Assembly: GCA_964653595.1 (NCBI GenBank)
Contig: CAZZHH010000015.1
Span: 5,156 to 69,155, forward strand
Source: JBAXTE01 sp964653595
GTDB taxonomy: Bacteria > Bacteroidota > Bacteroidia > Bacteroidales > WCHB1-69
DNA: 64,000 nt
Direction: 5' to 3'
The notes below the pieces were generated by a model. It did not search any database. It was not told where the DNA came from and saw nothing but the letters and a program-made list of their open reading frames with translations. The position numbers and the translations under genes were made by a program. Of this stretch, positions 55,043-64,000 are shown one piece after another; positions within the stretch are counted from its first letter, which is position 1; the number at the start of each line of letters is the position of its first letter.

Positions 55043-56392
55043 TTAGTTGTCGAAATTTGGTTTTGTAAAATAGGAGCGAATGTCGTAAAAACACCTTGAC
55101 ATAATTTTGAAATTTTCTTTACTTTTAGGATAGAAGGCATCCATCAGATAAATAGATACTACCATTGAAATAATAGAGCCCCAGATAGCTCCAATAGAAC
55201 CATAATGTGGTACTAATAGATAGATAAAGAAAATATCGATAACTACTCCAACTATACTTGTAAGCATAAAGTATTTGTAGAGATTGTTGTTTACGATAAA
55301 GAGGGTTTTTGCTACTCCAAAATTTATAAAAATCAACCGAATAGACATGATTCCCAAATAAATTCCAGCTGCCTCAAATTCGGGTTTAAACAATAAATGG
55401 ATAACAAATGGGCCAAATAAGAGACATCCAACCATTATTGCTACAGAAACAAGAAACATGATTTGATAAACCCGAAGCAATTTAAACTGAAAAAGTTTTT
55501 CGTTGCTGGCTTTGGCTTTCGTAATTTCTGGGGCTACTGTTGAAAAAATAATCATCGGGATAAACCCAAAGAGTAAAATGATTCTAGATGCAATTGTGTA
55601 CACTCCTAATTCGCTGTCTCCCAGCCAGTCACTGATAAATAATTGTTCTACATACTGCTGAATAATCATAAAAAAGGAGGTGATAATCATAGGCCAGCTT
55701 TGGCGAAGGAGGTTGGTAGCTGTGGACTTTTCTATCTTCCATTGCATTACCCTTTGACCACTTTTCATGTACCAAAAAATCATCAAGCCAGCTCCTATTG
55801 CAAATTCGATAAATTGTGTCCACACAAAAAACATAATTCCAAGTCCCTCCACGATAAACACTACCTTTAACACCGAGGTGAATAGATATCCTATGCTTTT
55901 GGAAAGCACCGTGTTTTTCGAAATTAAATGAGATTGGTTGAATAAATCGATCGAATCAAATGCTAAAAATATGTTGGACGAAGCCGTAATTAATACAAAA
56001 TAAAATAGGTCTGTTTCGTTGGGTCGCCTCCATATTATGAATACAGAAGCAATAATTGTCAACACCACGCCACCCATCAATTTTAAGGCAAAGGAAGTTC
56101 CCATCAATGAGTTTGTCTTCTCGGGATACAATACCATGTCTCTTACCACAATAGAGTCTAAACCTAAAGCAGCCAATGGTGAAAGAATAGAAACGATGGC
56201 AATGGCATAATCCCAAGCCCCTTTTTCTAATGGTCCAAGATAGTTCCACATCCAGATGTTTACACCCATTACCACCACTATCTTCAGAAGCTTATCGGCA
56301 AGTAGCCACGCAAAATTATTGGCCATCTTGCGCATGCCATCTCTGCTATTTAGCTTGTTTAGAACGATACTGGGTGATAATTTTTTAAACAT
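55043..56392 (-). CDS. Polysaccharide flippase (MATE/Wzx-like)
   Basis: A 449-residue inner-membrane protein with roughly 12-14 hydrophobic segments over its whole length, of the oligosaccharide flippase type that flips lipid-linked sugar units. The N-terminal LADKLLKIVVVMGVNIWMWN and YLGPLEKGAWDYA patterns match the family start. The substrate cannot be told and no glycosyltransferase lies beside it. It is 31 bp downstream of mtgA on the same strand. Confidence 0.88.
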   Translation of the reverse strand: MFKKLSPSIVLNKLNSRDGMRKMANNFAWLLADKLLKIVVVMGVNIWMWNYLGPLEKGAWDYAIAIVSILSPLAALGLDSIVVRDMVLYPEKTNSLMGTSFALKLMGGVVLTIIASVFIIWRRPNETDLFYFVLITASSNIFLAFDSIDLFNQSHLISKNTVLSKSIGYLFTSVLKVVFIVEGLGIMFFVWTQFIEFAIGAGLMIFWYMKSGQRVMQWKIEKSTATNLLRQSWPMIITSFFMIIQQYVEQLFISDWLGDSELGVYTIASRIILLFGFIPMIIFSTVAPEITKAKASNEKLFQFKLLRVYQIMFLVSVAIMVGCLLFGPFVIHLLFKPEFEAAGIYLGIMSIRLIFINFGVAKTLFIVNNNLYKYFMLTSIVGVVIDIFFIYLLVPHYGSIGAIWGSIISMVVSIYLMDAFYPKSKENFKIMSRCFYDIRSYFTKPNFDN

Positions 56393-56423
56393 GAAATAAT
56401 TTTAAATTCAGATTCTAGAAAAA

Positions 56424-57137
56424 TTAAAATTTTACCTTTTTTATTCGATTCATATTCCTTAAGATCAAACTCTGCTTGTGGAGCACCGTTGCAGAAGGTT
56501 TGTTGGGAAAATAAATTCTAGGATTGGGATAACATGCTGTAATCATTGCCGCTTCGGTTTTTGTTAACTTCTTTGCTGGCTTTTTGTAATACCACTGTGC
56601 TGCTTCTTCTGCTCCATATATTCCATCTCCCATCTCTATCACATTGAGGTAGACTTCCATAATTCGCTCTTTCGACCAAAATATCTCAATCAGCATGGTG
56701 AAATATACCTCTAACCCTTTCCTTACCCACGATCGTTTGGGCCACAAAAAAACGTTTTTTGCCACCTGCTGTGAGATGGTACTGCCACCCCTTACCGATT
56801 TGCCAGACATGTTCTTTTGCATCGCATTCTCAATGGCATCAAAGTCAAAACCACTGTGATTCATGAAATTAGCATCTTCTCCACCCACCGCAGCAGTAAC
56901 CATATACGGCGAAATTTGATCCAAAGGTTTCCACGTTTTTTTAATCGAACTACCATCTTCTATCTTCCGAATTACCATCAGCGGAGTGATAGGCGGGTTT
57001 ACCCATCGGTAAAGAATGGTAGAGAGAATCGATAAAATAAACATCCCCAAAACCACATAACCGAAAATCTTAAAAACTTTTTTTAACCCACTATTTTTAG
57101 ACGTTTTTTTAGTAGGTTTCTTCTTTTTTAATGCCAT
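56424..57137 (-). CDS. mtgA: Monofunctional peptidoglycan glycosyltransferase
   Basis: A 237-residue GT51 enzyme: one N-terminal membrane anchor (about 25-43) and the glycosyltransferase domain. The catalytic Glu87 lies in GGEDANFMNHSGFD; RGGSTISQQVAKN and KERIMEVYLNVIEMG follow. No transpeptidase domain is attached. It polymerises lipid II into glycan strands. It probably shares a transcript with the flippase gene and has a -7 box just upstream. Confidence 0.94.
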   Translation of the reverse strand: MALKKKKPTKKTSKNSGLKKVFKIFGYVVLGMFILSILSTILYRWVNPPITPLMVIRKIEDGSSIKKTWKPLDQISPYMVTAAVGGEDANFMNHSGFDFDAIENAMQKNMSGKSVRGGSTISQQVAKNVFLWPKRSWVRKGLEVYFTMLIEIFWSKERIMEVYLNVIEMGDGIYGAEEAAQWYYKKPAKKLTKTEAAMITACYPNPRIYFPNKPSATVLHKQSLILRNMNRIKKVKF

Positions 57138-57157
57138 TTATTGAAATTATTAACGTA

Positions 57158-57165
57158 CAAAATTA
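57158..57165 (-). promoter_or_regulatory. -7 box of mtgA
   Basis: The minus strand reads TAATTTTG, an exact match, 20 bp before the ATG at 57137. Confidence 0.55.
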
Positions 57166-57364
57166 ATAAATTTTCTGGGATAATGTAATTATTCTTTAAT
57201 AGCCATACTTCTAACATATATTCGTTTCAGCGATAGTATCGCGATTCTGGGCTAATCGTTATTTATTCCTTTTTGAGTGACTTTGAATTTAAAAAAAAGT
57301 TCTGAAAAATATACTTAAATTGTTCGAAAATCGTTACAATTTTAATTTCTATCAAAAAAAATCG

Positions 57365-57372
57365 TAATTTTG
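57365..57372 (+). promoter_or_regulatory. -7 box of the bamD operon, nearly at the start codon
   Basis: TAATTTTG is an exact match ending only 4 bp before the bamD ATG (57377), so the transcript would begin at or within a few bases of the start codon. Confidence 0.6.
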
Positions 57373-57376
57373 CATC

Positions 57377-58180
57377 ATGCAACACAAAAAACTACTAACA
57401 ATCATTATCTTACTTGCTTTTTCATTTGTTGGCTGCAACAAATACCAAAAGGTGTTAAAAAAAGCAGATAAAGAGACTAAACTAGCTACAGCAATAGAGT
57501 TGTACGAAAAAGCAGACTATGTTACTTGCCTTCAATTTTTAGATCAAATTATCCCTTTATATAGAGGTACAGATCAATCCGAAAAATTGTATTATATGTA
57601 TCCCAATTGCTATTACAAAAATGGCGATTACATTATGGCTGCTTATCACTTTAAAAATTTTATAAAACTATACCCAAACTCATCCAATACCGAAGAAGCA
57701 TCCTTCTTAGCCGCATATTGTGCTTACCTCGATTCCCCCGAATCTAGTATCGAACAATCCAGTACTGCAATAGCCATCGAAGAACTTCAAACTTTTGTAA
57801 ACAAATACCCTCAAAGTCCCAAAATAGAACAATGTAATCTCTTGTTAGATGAGCTTAGACAAAAAATGGCTAAAAAAGAGTTCGATATTGCGCTTACCTA
57901 TTATTATATCGAAAGCTACCAAGCTGCTCATATCTCTTTCGAAAATATGCTGAAAGAGTATCCCGATTCAAGATATAGAGAAAATGCCATGAATATTATG
58001 GTGAAAAATATGTATCTTTACGCTCAAAATAGTGTGGAAACCAAAAAGGAAGAAAGATACAAACAATGCATCGACCTAGCAACTAAATATATCGCCTCTT
58101 TTCCGAAATCCTCTGGAGTGAAAGAAGTTGAAAATTATATAAAATTATCGAATAATAAATTGTTAACATACCAAAAATAA
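57377..58180 (+). CDS. bamD: Outer-membrane assembly factor BamD
   Basis: A 267-residue lipoprotein: lipobox FVGC with Cys20, then TPR-like repeats (KADYVTCLQFLDQ, GDYIMAAYHFKNFIKLYPNS, ESYQAAHISFENMLKEYPDS). BamD works with BamA to fold outer-membrane barrels. It heads the Bacteroidetes cluster bamD-rpoZ-coaBC-DUF4835-recN, with 13 bp to rpoZ. The ATG lies unusually close to the promoter -7 box. Confidence 0.93.
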   Translation: MQHKKLLTIIILLAFSFVGCNKYQKVLKKADKETKLATAIELYEKADYVTCLQFLDQIIPLYRGTDQSEKLYYMYPNCYYKNGDYIMAAYHFKNFIKLYPNSSNTEEASFLAAYCAYLDSPESSIEQSSTAIAIEELQTFVNKYPQSPKIEQCNLLLDELRQKMAKKEFDIALTYYYIESYQAAHISFENMLKEYPDSRYRENAMNIMVKNMYLYAQNSVETKKEERYKQCIDLATKYIASFPKSSGVKEVENYIKLSNNKLLTYQK

Positions 58181-58193
58181 TATTTTTTGACAA

Positions 58194-58526
58194 ATGGATA
58201 GTAAAAAAACAAAAATCGAAACTACTGCTGTAACCAGAAATCTTAACGATTTAGATTCACATACAGGTAATATCTATGAATCTATTGTAGTGTTATCCAA
58301 AAGAGCGGATCAAATTTCTACCGAAATGCGCGACGAACTTCATGATAAAATTAAAGAGTTTGCCGGTGCAAATGATACACTAGAAGAGATTTTTGAAAAT
58401 CGCGAACAAATCGAAATTACTCGTAGCTATGAAAATATGCCAAAACCAACGCTTATCAGTATCAACGAGTTTACCAAAAACAAAGTCTATTATAGAAATC
58501 CGAACAAAATTATCGGAAAATTCTAA
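58194..58526 (+). CDS. rpoZ: RNA polymerase omega subunit (Rpb6-like)
   Basis: A 110-residue protein of the Bacteroidetes omega/Rpb6-like type. The core NIYESIVVLSKRADQISTEM matches the omega signature; the C-terminal part (KPTLISINEFTKNKVYYRNP) is typical of this phylum. It helps RNA polymerase assembly. The call relies partly on its place between bamD and coaBC. coaBC starts 14 bp later. Confidence 0.88.
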   Translation: MDSKKTKIETTAVTRNLNDLDSHTGNIYESIVVLSKRADQISTEMRDELHDKIKEFAGANDTLEEIFENREQIEITRSYENMPKPTLISINEFTKNKVYYRNPNKIIGKF

Positions 58527-58540
58527 AAAAATTAAAAACA

Positions 58541-59746
58541 ATGGCCAGCAAAGGGAACATCCTGATAGGCATAAGTGGAGGGATAGCAGCTTATAAGTCG
58601 CTATCTCTCATTCGTTTATTCGTGAAGCATGGGTATAACGTAAAAGTAGTAACTACTCCAAATGCTCTACAATTTGTAACCCCACTCTCCATTGAAACGC
58701 TCTCCAAAAATAAACTCTATGCCGATGTGTTCCATTCCCCAGAAGAATATAGCACACAACATATCTCTATTGCAGAATTTGCCGATGTTTTTGTAGTTGC
58801 CCCTGCTACCGCTAATGTGATTGGAAAGTTTGCTTCCGGAATTGCGGATGATGCCCTCTCTACTACCTTTTTAGCTACCAAAAAACCTGTTTTTATTGCT
58901 CCTGCAATGAACGATAAAATGTACCACCATGCCGTGGTGCAAAATAATATTCAATCGCTCAAAAACCTCGGGGTGCACTTTATTAATCCTGGTTCTGGCG
59001 ATTTAGCCTGTGGATACCACGCAGAGGGTAGGATGGAAGAGCCAGAAGCGATTTTTAATCATGTGGTTGACTTCTTAAATCAACCCCTCTCTTTTAAAAA
59101 TAAAAAAGTTCTGGTAACTGCCGGCCCTACTGTCGAACCTATCGATCCGGTTAGATATATCAGCAACCACTCTTCCGGAAAAATGGGTGTCGAAATTGCC
59201 CATCAGTTCGCACAAAAAGGAGCTGAGGTTACTCTCGTTTGTGGACCTTCTTCCATCCAATCTTCCAGCGCTATTCATCGAATCAACGTTACTACCGCTT
59301 CCGATATGCTCAAAGCGTGTAACGAGATACACCCTCAGGTAGATATTCTTGTGATGGCTGCCGCAGTAGCCGATTATACCCCAGCAGTGGTTGAAAAAAA
59401 CAAGATAAAAAAAGAGTCCCAATCTCTTTCCATCGAGTTGTCCAAAACAACAGATATTCTCCTTGCGTTGGCTGAAAAAAAACAATCTCATCAACTCCAT
59501 GTTGGCTTTGCTCTCGAAACCGATAATGAAGTGGAAAACGCACTAGATAAATTATCCAGAAAAAAACTGGATATGATTGTACTTAACTCGCTAAAAGACC
59601 AAGGTGCCGGATTTGGTGGAGATACCAACAAAATTACAGTCATCGATAAACACCTAAACTCTACTACTTTCGATCTTAAATCTAAAAAAGATGTTGCCAG
59701 TGATATTGTAAATTGTATCGAAAAATATTTAAAATTATCCTTATGA
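58541..59746 (+). CDS. coaBC: Bifunctional phosphopantothenoylcysteine decarboxylase/synthetase
   Basis: A 401-residue enzyme performing two steps of coenzyme A synthesis. The N-terminal flavin decarboxylase (about 1-185) shows GISGGIAAYKS, the catalytic His in STQHISIAEFAD, and PAMNDKMY; the C-terminal synthetase (about 190-401) shows VTAGPTVEPIDPVRYISN and SSGKMG. The length is normal. Its TGA overlaps the next gene's ATG as ATGA. Confidence 0.96.
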   Translation: MASKGNILIGISGGIAAYKSLSLIRLFVKHGYNVKVVTTPNALQFVTPLSIETLSKNKLYADVFHSPEEYSTQHISIAEFADVFVVAPATANVIGKFASGIADDALSTTFLATKKPVFIAPAMNDKMYHHAVVQNNIQSLKNLGVHFINPGSGDLACGYHAEGRMEEPEAIFNHVVDFLNQPLSFKNKKVLVTAGPTVEPIDPVRYISNHSSGKMGVEIAHQFAQKGAEVTLVCGPSSIQSSSAIHRINVTTASDMLKACNEIHPQVDILVMAAAVADYTPAVVEKNKIKKESQSLSIELSKTTDILLALAEKKQSHQLHVGFALETDNEVENALDKLSRKKLDMIVLNSLKDQGAGFGGDTNKITVIDKHLNSTTFDLKSKKDVASDIVNCIEKYLKLSL

Positions 59747-60648
59747 CAAAGAGAATATTCCTCGTTTTTATTGCCCTATTATTTGTGACAAACATCGCAT
59801 TCTCTCAAGAATTTTTATGTCAAGTTACGGTGAATACCCAAAAAATTCAAAGTTCGGATAAACATAAATACGAAAGCCTTCAAAAAGCATTGTATGAATT
59901 TGTCAACAACCGTAAATGGACTAATTATCAATACAAAAACGAAGAGCGAATTGAGTGTAGCATCATGTTTACCCTCGACGATCCTGGTGCTTCGGATGAG
60001 TTGAAAGGTACCCTGAATGTGCAAATTCGAAGACCTATCTATAAAACTTCGTATAATACCGTTTTGTTAAACTACATCGATAAGGAAATTCAATTTACCT
60101 ATACCGAAAACGAACCTCTTGATTTCGTTGATAATACATTTGTTAGTAGTTTGACTTCGCTGGTAGCTTATTATCTTAATGTTTTTCTCGCCCTCGATGC
60201 CGACTCATACTCCCTTAAAGGCGGTAGTGAATATTTAACTAAAGCAAATACCATTGTCAACCTTTGTCAAAATAGAGCAGAAAAGGGATGGAAAGCATTC
60301 GAAAGTCAACGAAATAGATTTTGGATTGTAGAAAATATCCAAAATGGCGCTTACTCTAAAATTAGAGAGTTTTGGTACAAGTACCATCGCCTTGGATTAG
60401 ACGTAATGGCTGATAACGTAGAAGGTGGTCGCCAAGCTATCACAGAAAGTCTCGAACTTTTACAAATGCTTAATCGTGAAAAACCGGGTCTGTTTTTCGT
60501 TTCATTGATAGTTCAAGCAAAAGCAGATGAAATTATTAACATCTATTCAAAAGCTTCCCCTCAGGATAAATCTAAAGTGACTGGGATTATGCGCGAACTA
60601 GACCCTGCCAACGCTTCTAAATATCAAGTGATTATGACTAGCAAATAA
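59743..60648 (+). CDS. DUF4835 family protein (called PorD in some annotations)
   Basis: A 301-residue exported protein: signal peptide about 1-20 (FVTNIAFSQ). The body matches DUF4835 (EFLCQVTVNTQKIQSSDKHK at the start, FVSSLTSLVAYYLNVFLALD, and a C-terminal helix), a Bacteroidetes family linked by some annotations to type IX secretion as PorD. I cannot show that role from sequence. ATG 59743 overlaps the coaBC stop (ATGA), while a start at 59713 would lie inside coaBC. Confidence 0.82.
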   Translation: MTKRIFLVFIALLFVTNIAFSQEFLCQVTVNTQKIQSSDKHKYESLQKALYEFVNNRKWTNYQYKNEERIECSIMFTLDDPGASDELKGTLNVQIRRPIYKTSYNTVLLNYIDKEIQFTYTENEPLDFVDNTFVSSLTSLVAYYLNVFLALDADSYSLKGGSEYLTKANTIVNLCQNRAEKGWKAFESQRNRFWIVENIQNGAYSKIREFWYKYHRLGLDVMADNVEGGRQAITESLELLQMLNREKPGLFFVSLIVQAKADEIINIYSKASPQDKSKVTGIMRELDPANASKYQVIMTSK

Positions 60649-60654
60649 GTCGTT

Positions 60655-62313
60655 ATGCTGTCAAAACTTACGATCGAAAATTATGCACTTATAGATCGAT
60701 TAGAAATTGATTTTTTTAATGGGTTTAATGTCATAACGGGCGAAACTGGTGCCGGAAAATCTATCATCGTCGGCGCTATGTCGATGCTATTAGGACAACG
60801 TGCGGATGCAAACGTGTTAAAAGTGAATTCAAAAAAATGCATCATCGAAGGAGTGTTTCAAATTCAAGATATTCCCATGAAACACCTTTTTATAACTCAT
60901 GATCTGGATTACGACCCTATTTTGATTATTCGAAGAGAAATTTCACCCTTAGGAAAATCCCGAGCTTTTATCAATGATACTCCAGTGCTACTCTCCGTTC
61001 TTAAAGAATTTGCCGAAATCTTAATCGATATCCATTCGCAACATCATGGGCTACTCCTTCAAGAAAGTACTTTTCAACTCAATTTGATAGATCAGTTTGC
61101 GTCAAATCAGAAACTTTTCAGTGCATATACCAATCAATATTCGAAGTATTCTGAATTAACAAATAGACTCAATCATCTCGTCGAACAAGAGTCAAAAGCA
61201 ACTTCCGATCGCGATTATTTTTCGTTTCTGTATGATGAAATTACAGAAATAAATCCGCTATCGAAGGAAGAGTTGTCCCTTCAAAACGAAATTAACTTGC
61301 TTACCCATATCGAAAGTATAAAGAATGCAATGTATAAAATAAATTCACTATTATCGGATTACGATTATGCAATGCTAAATCAACTTTCTGAGGTAAAATC
61401 AATCTTGCAACCACTTTCATCGATACACCCTCCTTCTGCCGAAATAAAAGCCCGAATAGATAGTTGTTACATCGAACTTAAAGATATTGCGAATGAAACT
61501 ATTTCCATTGCAGACGATCTTACTTTCGACGAAAATAGACTGTACGAAGCTACCCTCAGATTCGACACCTTGAATAAGTTGTTTCTTAAACATAGGGTCG
61601 CTTCTGCGGATGAAATTTTAAACATTGCCGCTGAGTTAAGCTCTAAGTTGTTAGAAATTTCAACCCTAGATAAAGAGATTGAAAAACTAAAGGAATCACT
61701 CGCTTTTACAAAAAATGAGCTGGATAATCAAGCTATACTTTTGAGCGACTCTCGAAAAAAGTGCATCCCTTTGATGGAGAAGCAATTGGTAGAGGTGTTG
61801 TCGCAACTTGGAATGAAAAATTGTGAAATTCAAATCCAGCTAACAACCAAACCTGCCTTTTCAGCTAATGGAATAGATACTGTGGAGATCTTGTTTTCGG
61901 CTAACAAAGGGCAAGAACCTCGACCAATAGAAAAAGTAGCTTCTGGTGGCGAAATGTCCAGATTGATGCTTGCCATTAAATCCCTTATCCATACTCGAAA
62001 CTTTATTCCTATTGCCATTTTTGATGAAATTGATACAGGCGTTTCGGGAGATGTTGCTGCTAAAGTAGCCAATATCCTATCGGAATTGTCCAAAAGTATG
62101 CAGATTATCGCAATAACCCATCTTCCGCAAATTGCAGCAAAAGCAGATACTCATTTTTGGGTTTATAAAGAGGTGTTTCATGATAAAACTACCTCTAACA
62201 TCAAAGCCCTAAACAAAACAGAACGCATCCATGAAATTGCACAAATGATTAGCGGTGAAAAAATTACCGACGCTGCCATCGAAACAGCAAAGAACTTATT
62301 GCAGGTGAACTAA
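60655..62313 (+). CDS. recN: DNA repair protein RecN
   Basis: A 552-residue SMC-like ATPase acting at DNA double-strand breaks. Walker A GETGAGKS (29-36), a coiled-coil middle (about 160-370), then the ABC signature SGGEMSRLMLAIKSL and Walker B IAIFDEIDTGVSGD. The length is normal. It is the last gene of the bamD operon, 6 bp after DUF4835, and converges with the T9SS gene beyond. Confidence 0.96.
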   Translation: MLSKLTIENYALIDRLEIDFFNGFNVITGETGAGKSIIVGAMSMLLGQRADANVLKVNSKKCIIEGVFQIQDIPMKHLFITHDLDYDPILIIRREISPLGKSRAFINDTPVLLSVLKEFAEILIDIHSQHHGLLLQESTFQLNLIDQFASNQKLFSAYTNQYSKYSELTNRLNHLVEQESKATSDRDYFSFLYDEITEINPLSKEELSLQNEINLLTHIESIKNAMYKINSLLSDYDYAMLNQLSEVKSILQPLSSIHPPSAEIKARIDSCYIELKDIANETISIADDLTFDENRLYEATLRFDTLNKLFLKHRVASADEILNIAAELSSKLLEISTLDKEIEKLKESLAFTKNELDNQAILLSDSRKKCIPLMEKQLVEVLSQLGMKNCEIQIQLTTKPAFSANGIDTVEILFSANKGQEPRPIEKVASGGEMSRLMLAIKSLIHTRNFIPIAIFDEIDTGVSGDVAAKVANILSELSKSMQIIAITHLPQIAAKADTHFWVYKEVFHDKTTSNIKALNKTERIHEIAQMISGEKITDAAIETAKNLLQVN

Positions 62314-62337
62314 AAAGGTTGGTTAAAACTCAAATAC

Positions 62338-63777
62338 TTAATACTTTATCATTTTTAAGATGACTGATTTATGCAAGCTATTTACCTTGACCAAAATCAG
62401 TTGAGGTGCAATGGATGAGATATCAATGGTGTTATTAACGATCATCGAAGCAGTATAATACTTTATCGGATGTCCCATTAGATCATACAATTCAATGCTC
62501 TCTATGGCATTCGTTCCATGAATGGCGACACAATCGGTAGCAGGATTTGGATAACAACGAATGTTAGAGGACGGTATGTAGGTTTCAATGTTGACTTCTT
62601 GAGTAGGAGTGTTGTTACAAAGGAACGAGCGATTAACTTTCAAAACTAGGATGCTGGTGTTTGAAATTCCACCCATATAGGTGGTTCCGCAAATGACAGC
62701 TCCCGAATCGGATGGAACGTACCGAATCTGTGCTGGATATTCATCGCGGTCACTTCCCATCGTATTCCCGGTTATGTATGTTCCATTTTCCTCAAATTCC
62801 AAAAACCAAAAGTCCTTTCCACCTCCACCGTATGTTTTTGTATATCCAGCAGTAATCATATTCCCGTTAGCATTGATGGCAATAGAAGTCATCTCCTCAT
62901 CGTTGTTATGTATTTGTATGAGTCTTCTAATACTGTCTCCTTTGGAGTCTAGTACATAGATAAATGCATCTTTTTTGGATGTAGTACTAAATAATTCGGT
63001 GGTTCCACAAAGATAAATATGGTCTAACTTGCCTGCTGTCAGGTCGTTGCCAACACTTTTGCCTAAATCCATAGACAGATTTTTGTTCCAATTCATCGTT
63101 CCTGTTATGGAATAGGATGCTACAAAAGCCGACGAAACAAGAGAATCCGTAGCTTGATGCCAGCCAGTGACCACTAATTCAGAATCTCCTCGAGTGATTA
63201 AACTGTTGATCGAGGCCTCTCCATCCATGCCATAATAATAGGTGTCTAGACTGTCTCCATCTAAGTTAAATTTCGATATCGTTCCCCAAGAAAATCCGTT
63301 GGAAGTTGAATAGCTCTGTCCTACAATAAAGAGTAAGGTGTCGATATTTGCAATTTTATTGGCTAAATCCCACGATGTTCCTCCAAATGTGACGGTTTTA
63401 AGAAATGTAAGCGAAGTGTCGTAAATGCTTAAAAAACAATCGTAATCGTTTGTAAATGGATTGTTTTTTGTCCCACAAAGATATATTTTGTCTGCATATT
63501 TAATGAATTTGCTGGCAGATAAAATGTCATTGGAGTTTTGATAGACAAATTTCGTGATTTTGCCGGCTGTGTCTGTCTTTATCAACATCGGCGTAGAATT
63601 CCCATTGTTTAAACCTGTATTCCCTAATATCAAAAAACCATCTGGCTCCACAAGGATATCTTTCCCGTAATTGTAATCAAAATGACCATAAATTTTAGAG
63701 AATATTTGCTGACTGTGCAAAGGTGATTGTAAGCTTGTCAGAATCAAAACAATGGGTAGCAATCTTTTTAATATCAT
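62338..63777 (-). CDS. T9SS protein with beta-propeller-like repeats
   Basis: A 479-residue exported protein. Signal peptide about 1-22 (LHSQQ). Residues about 30-385 contain repeated blade-like motifs (ILVEPDGFLILGNTG, IYLCGTKNN, LLFIVGQSYS, IYLCGTTELF, MITAGYTKTYGGGGKDFW), as in SBBP-type propellers. The C-terminal ~80 residues are the T9SS sorting domain (IRCYPNPATDCVAI, ELYDLMGHPIKYY). Function unknown, probably surface binding. The gene is monocistronic. Confidence 0.88.
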   Translation of the reverse strand: MILKRLLPIVLILTSLQSPLHSQQIFSKIYGHFDYNYGKDILVEPDGFLILGNTGLNNGNSTPMLIKTDTAGKITKFVYQNSNDILSASKFIKYADKIYLCGTKNNPFTNDYDCFLSIYDTSLTFLKTVTFGGTSWDLANKIANIDTLLFIVGQSYSTSNGFSWGTISKFNLDGDSLDTYYYGMDGEASINSLITRGDSELVVTGWHQATDSLVSSAFVASYSITGTMNWNKNLSMDLGKSVGNDLTAGKLDHIYLCGTTELFSTTSKKDAFIYVLDSKGDSIRRLIQIHNNDEEMTSIAINANGNMITAGYTKTYGGGGKDFWFLEFEENGTYITGNTMGSDRDEYPAQIRYVPSDSGAVICGTTYMGGISNTSILVLKVNRSFLCNNTPTQEVNIETYIPSSNIRCYPNPATDCVAIHGTNAIESIELYDLMGHPIKYYTASMIVNNTIDISSIAPQLILVKVNSLHKSVILKMIKY

Positions 63778-63820
63778 GGAAAATTAGTTTTTTTATTTTG
63801 TTCATAAACTTGTTCAACGA

Positions 63821-63851
63821 CAAATGTATCTGCTGTTTTAATGCAAATATA
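63821..63851 (-). promoter_or_regulatory. Promoter of the last T9SS gene
   Basis: On the minus strand TACATTTG (63821-63828) and TATATTTG (63844-63851) both match TAnnTTTG; the first lies 43 bp before the ATG. 63852-64000 holds nothing else I recognise. Confidence 0.5.
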
Positions 63852-64000
63852 CTTTTTTATATAATTCGATAAGAAATCTTGAGATAATTTTTTCCGTAAA
63901 TACGTATTAATTTCTCAATAAAATTACGCATAAGCTATATTTCTAAACATTGTTGTCCGATAAAAAATTAAGAGAAGGAGATTGAGTCTCCTATCTCTTA

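Noticed and set aside
1..64000. tRNA, rRNA, prophage or intact transposase
   Set aside because: None was recognised by eye; a tRNA scan and an IS search would be needed to exclude them fully.

Overview
The window looks like the chromosome of an anaerobic or facultative member of the Bacteroidota (Bacteroidetes). The evidence is: many proteins with the C-terminal type IX secretion (T9SS) sorting domain; genes preceded by the Bacteroides-type -7 promoter element TAnnTTTG and no clear Shine-Dalgarno; Bacteroidetes gene orders (sigma-54 regulator/lptE/TPR/secG/groESL, surE/small membrane protein/lpxB, bamD/rpoZ/coaBC/DUF4835/recN); family-typical genes (DUF4783 before nadC, S46 peptidase, TonB receptor); and a [FeFe]-hydrogenase-like sensor paired with a SpoIIE phosphatase at the left edge. 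The DNA is AT-rich, with somewhat GC-richer islands (15.1-16.5 kb, 25.7-28.7 kb, parts of the large surface genes). Apart from the repeats it reads as ordinary chromosome; I saw no rRNA, tRNA, CRISPR array, phage or intact insertion sequence.

Layout. 0-2.4 kb: cut-off hydrogenase-like PAS sensor plus its phosphatase. 2.6-8.1 kb: RRM protein, sigma-54 activator, envelope/secretion genes (lptE, secG) and the GroES/GroEL chaperonin. 8.6-15.0 kb: three tandem paralogous secreted proteins and an overlapping secreted metalloprotease. 15.1-22.4 kb: amino-sugar-kinase/RapZ fusion, thioesterase, BtuB-like receptor, DUF4783-nadC-yihY. 22.4-33.3 kb: sodB, a 27-residue membrane peptide, beta-CASP nuclease, hemW, secreted carboxypeptidase, small lipoproteins, ilvE, SprT-like protein, mannose-1-phosphate guanylyltransferase. 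33.6-37.5 kb: DPP7-type S46 dipeptidyl peptidase and an S41 protease. 37.5-51.3 kb: repeat-rich accessory region with a 770-residue T9SS protein and an 8.8-kb adhesin-like gene broken by one in-frame TAG; it is bordered by dispersed and tandem repeats, and one tandem array contains a 100-N assembly gap. 51.4-63.8 kb: surE, lpxB, SpoIID-like protein, flippase, mtgA, bamD-rpoZ-coaBC-DUF4835-recN and a last T9SS protein.

Functionally the window is dominated by envelope biogenesis (LptE, LpxB, BamD, MtgA, flippase, SecG), protein quality control (GroESL, S41 protease, S46 peptidase) and cargo for T9SS-dependent export. I found no clear new defence or metabolic system. The best candidates for follow-up are the broken giant adhesin with its repeats, the tandem secreted-protein/protease cassette, the 27-residue membrane peptide, the kinase-RapZ fusion, and several long inverted-repeat elements. 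Function calls rest on motif recognition by eye; no search was run.
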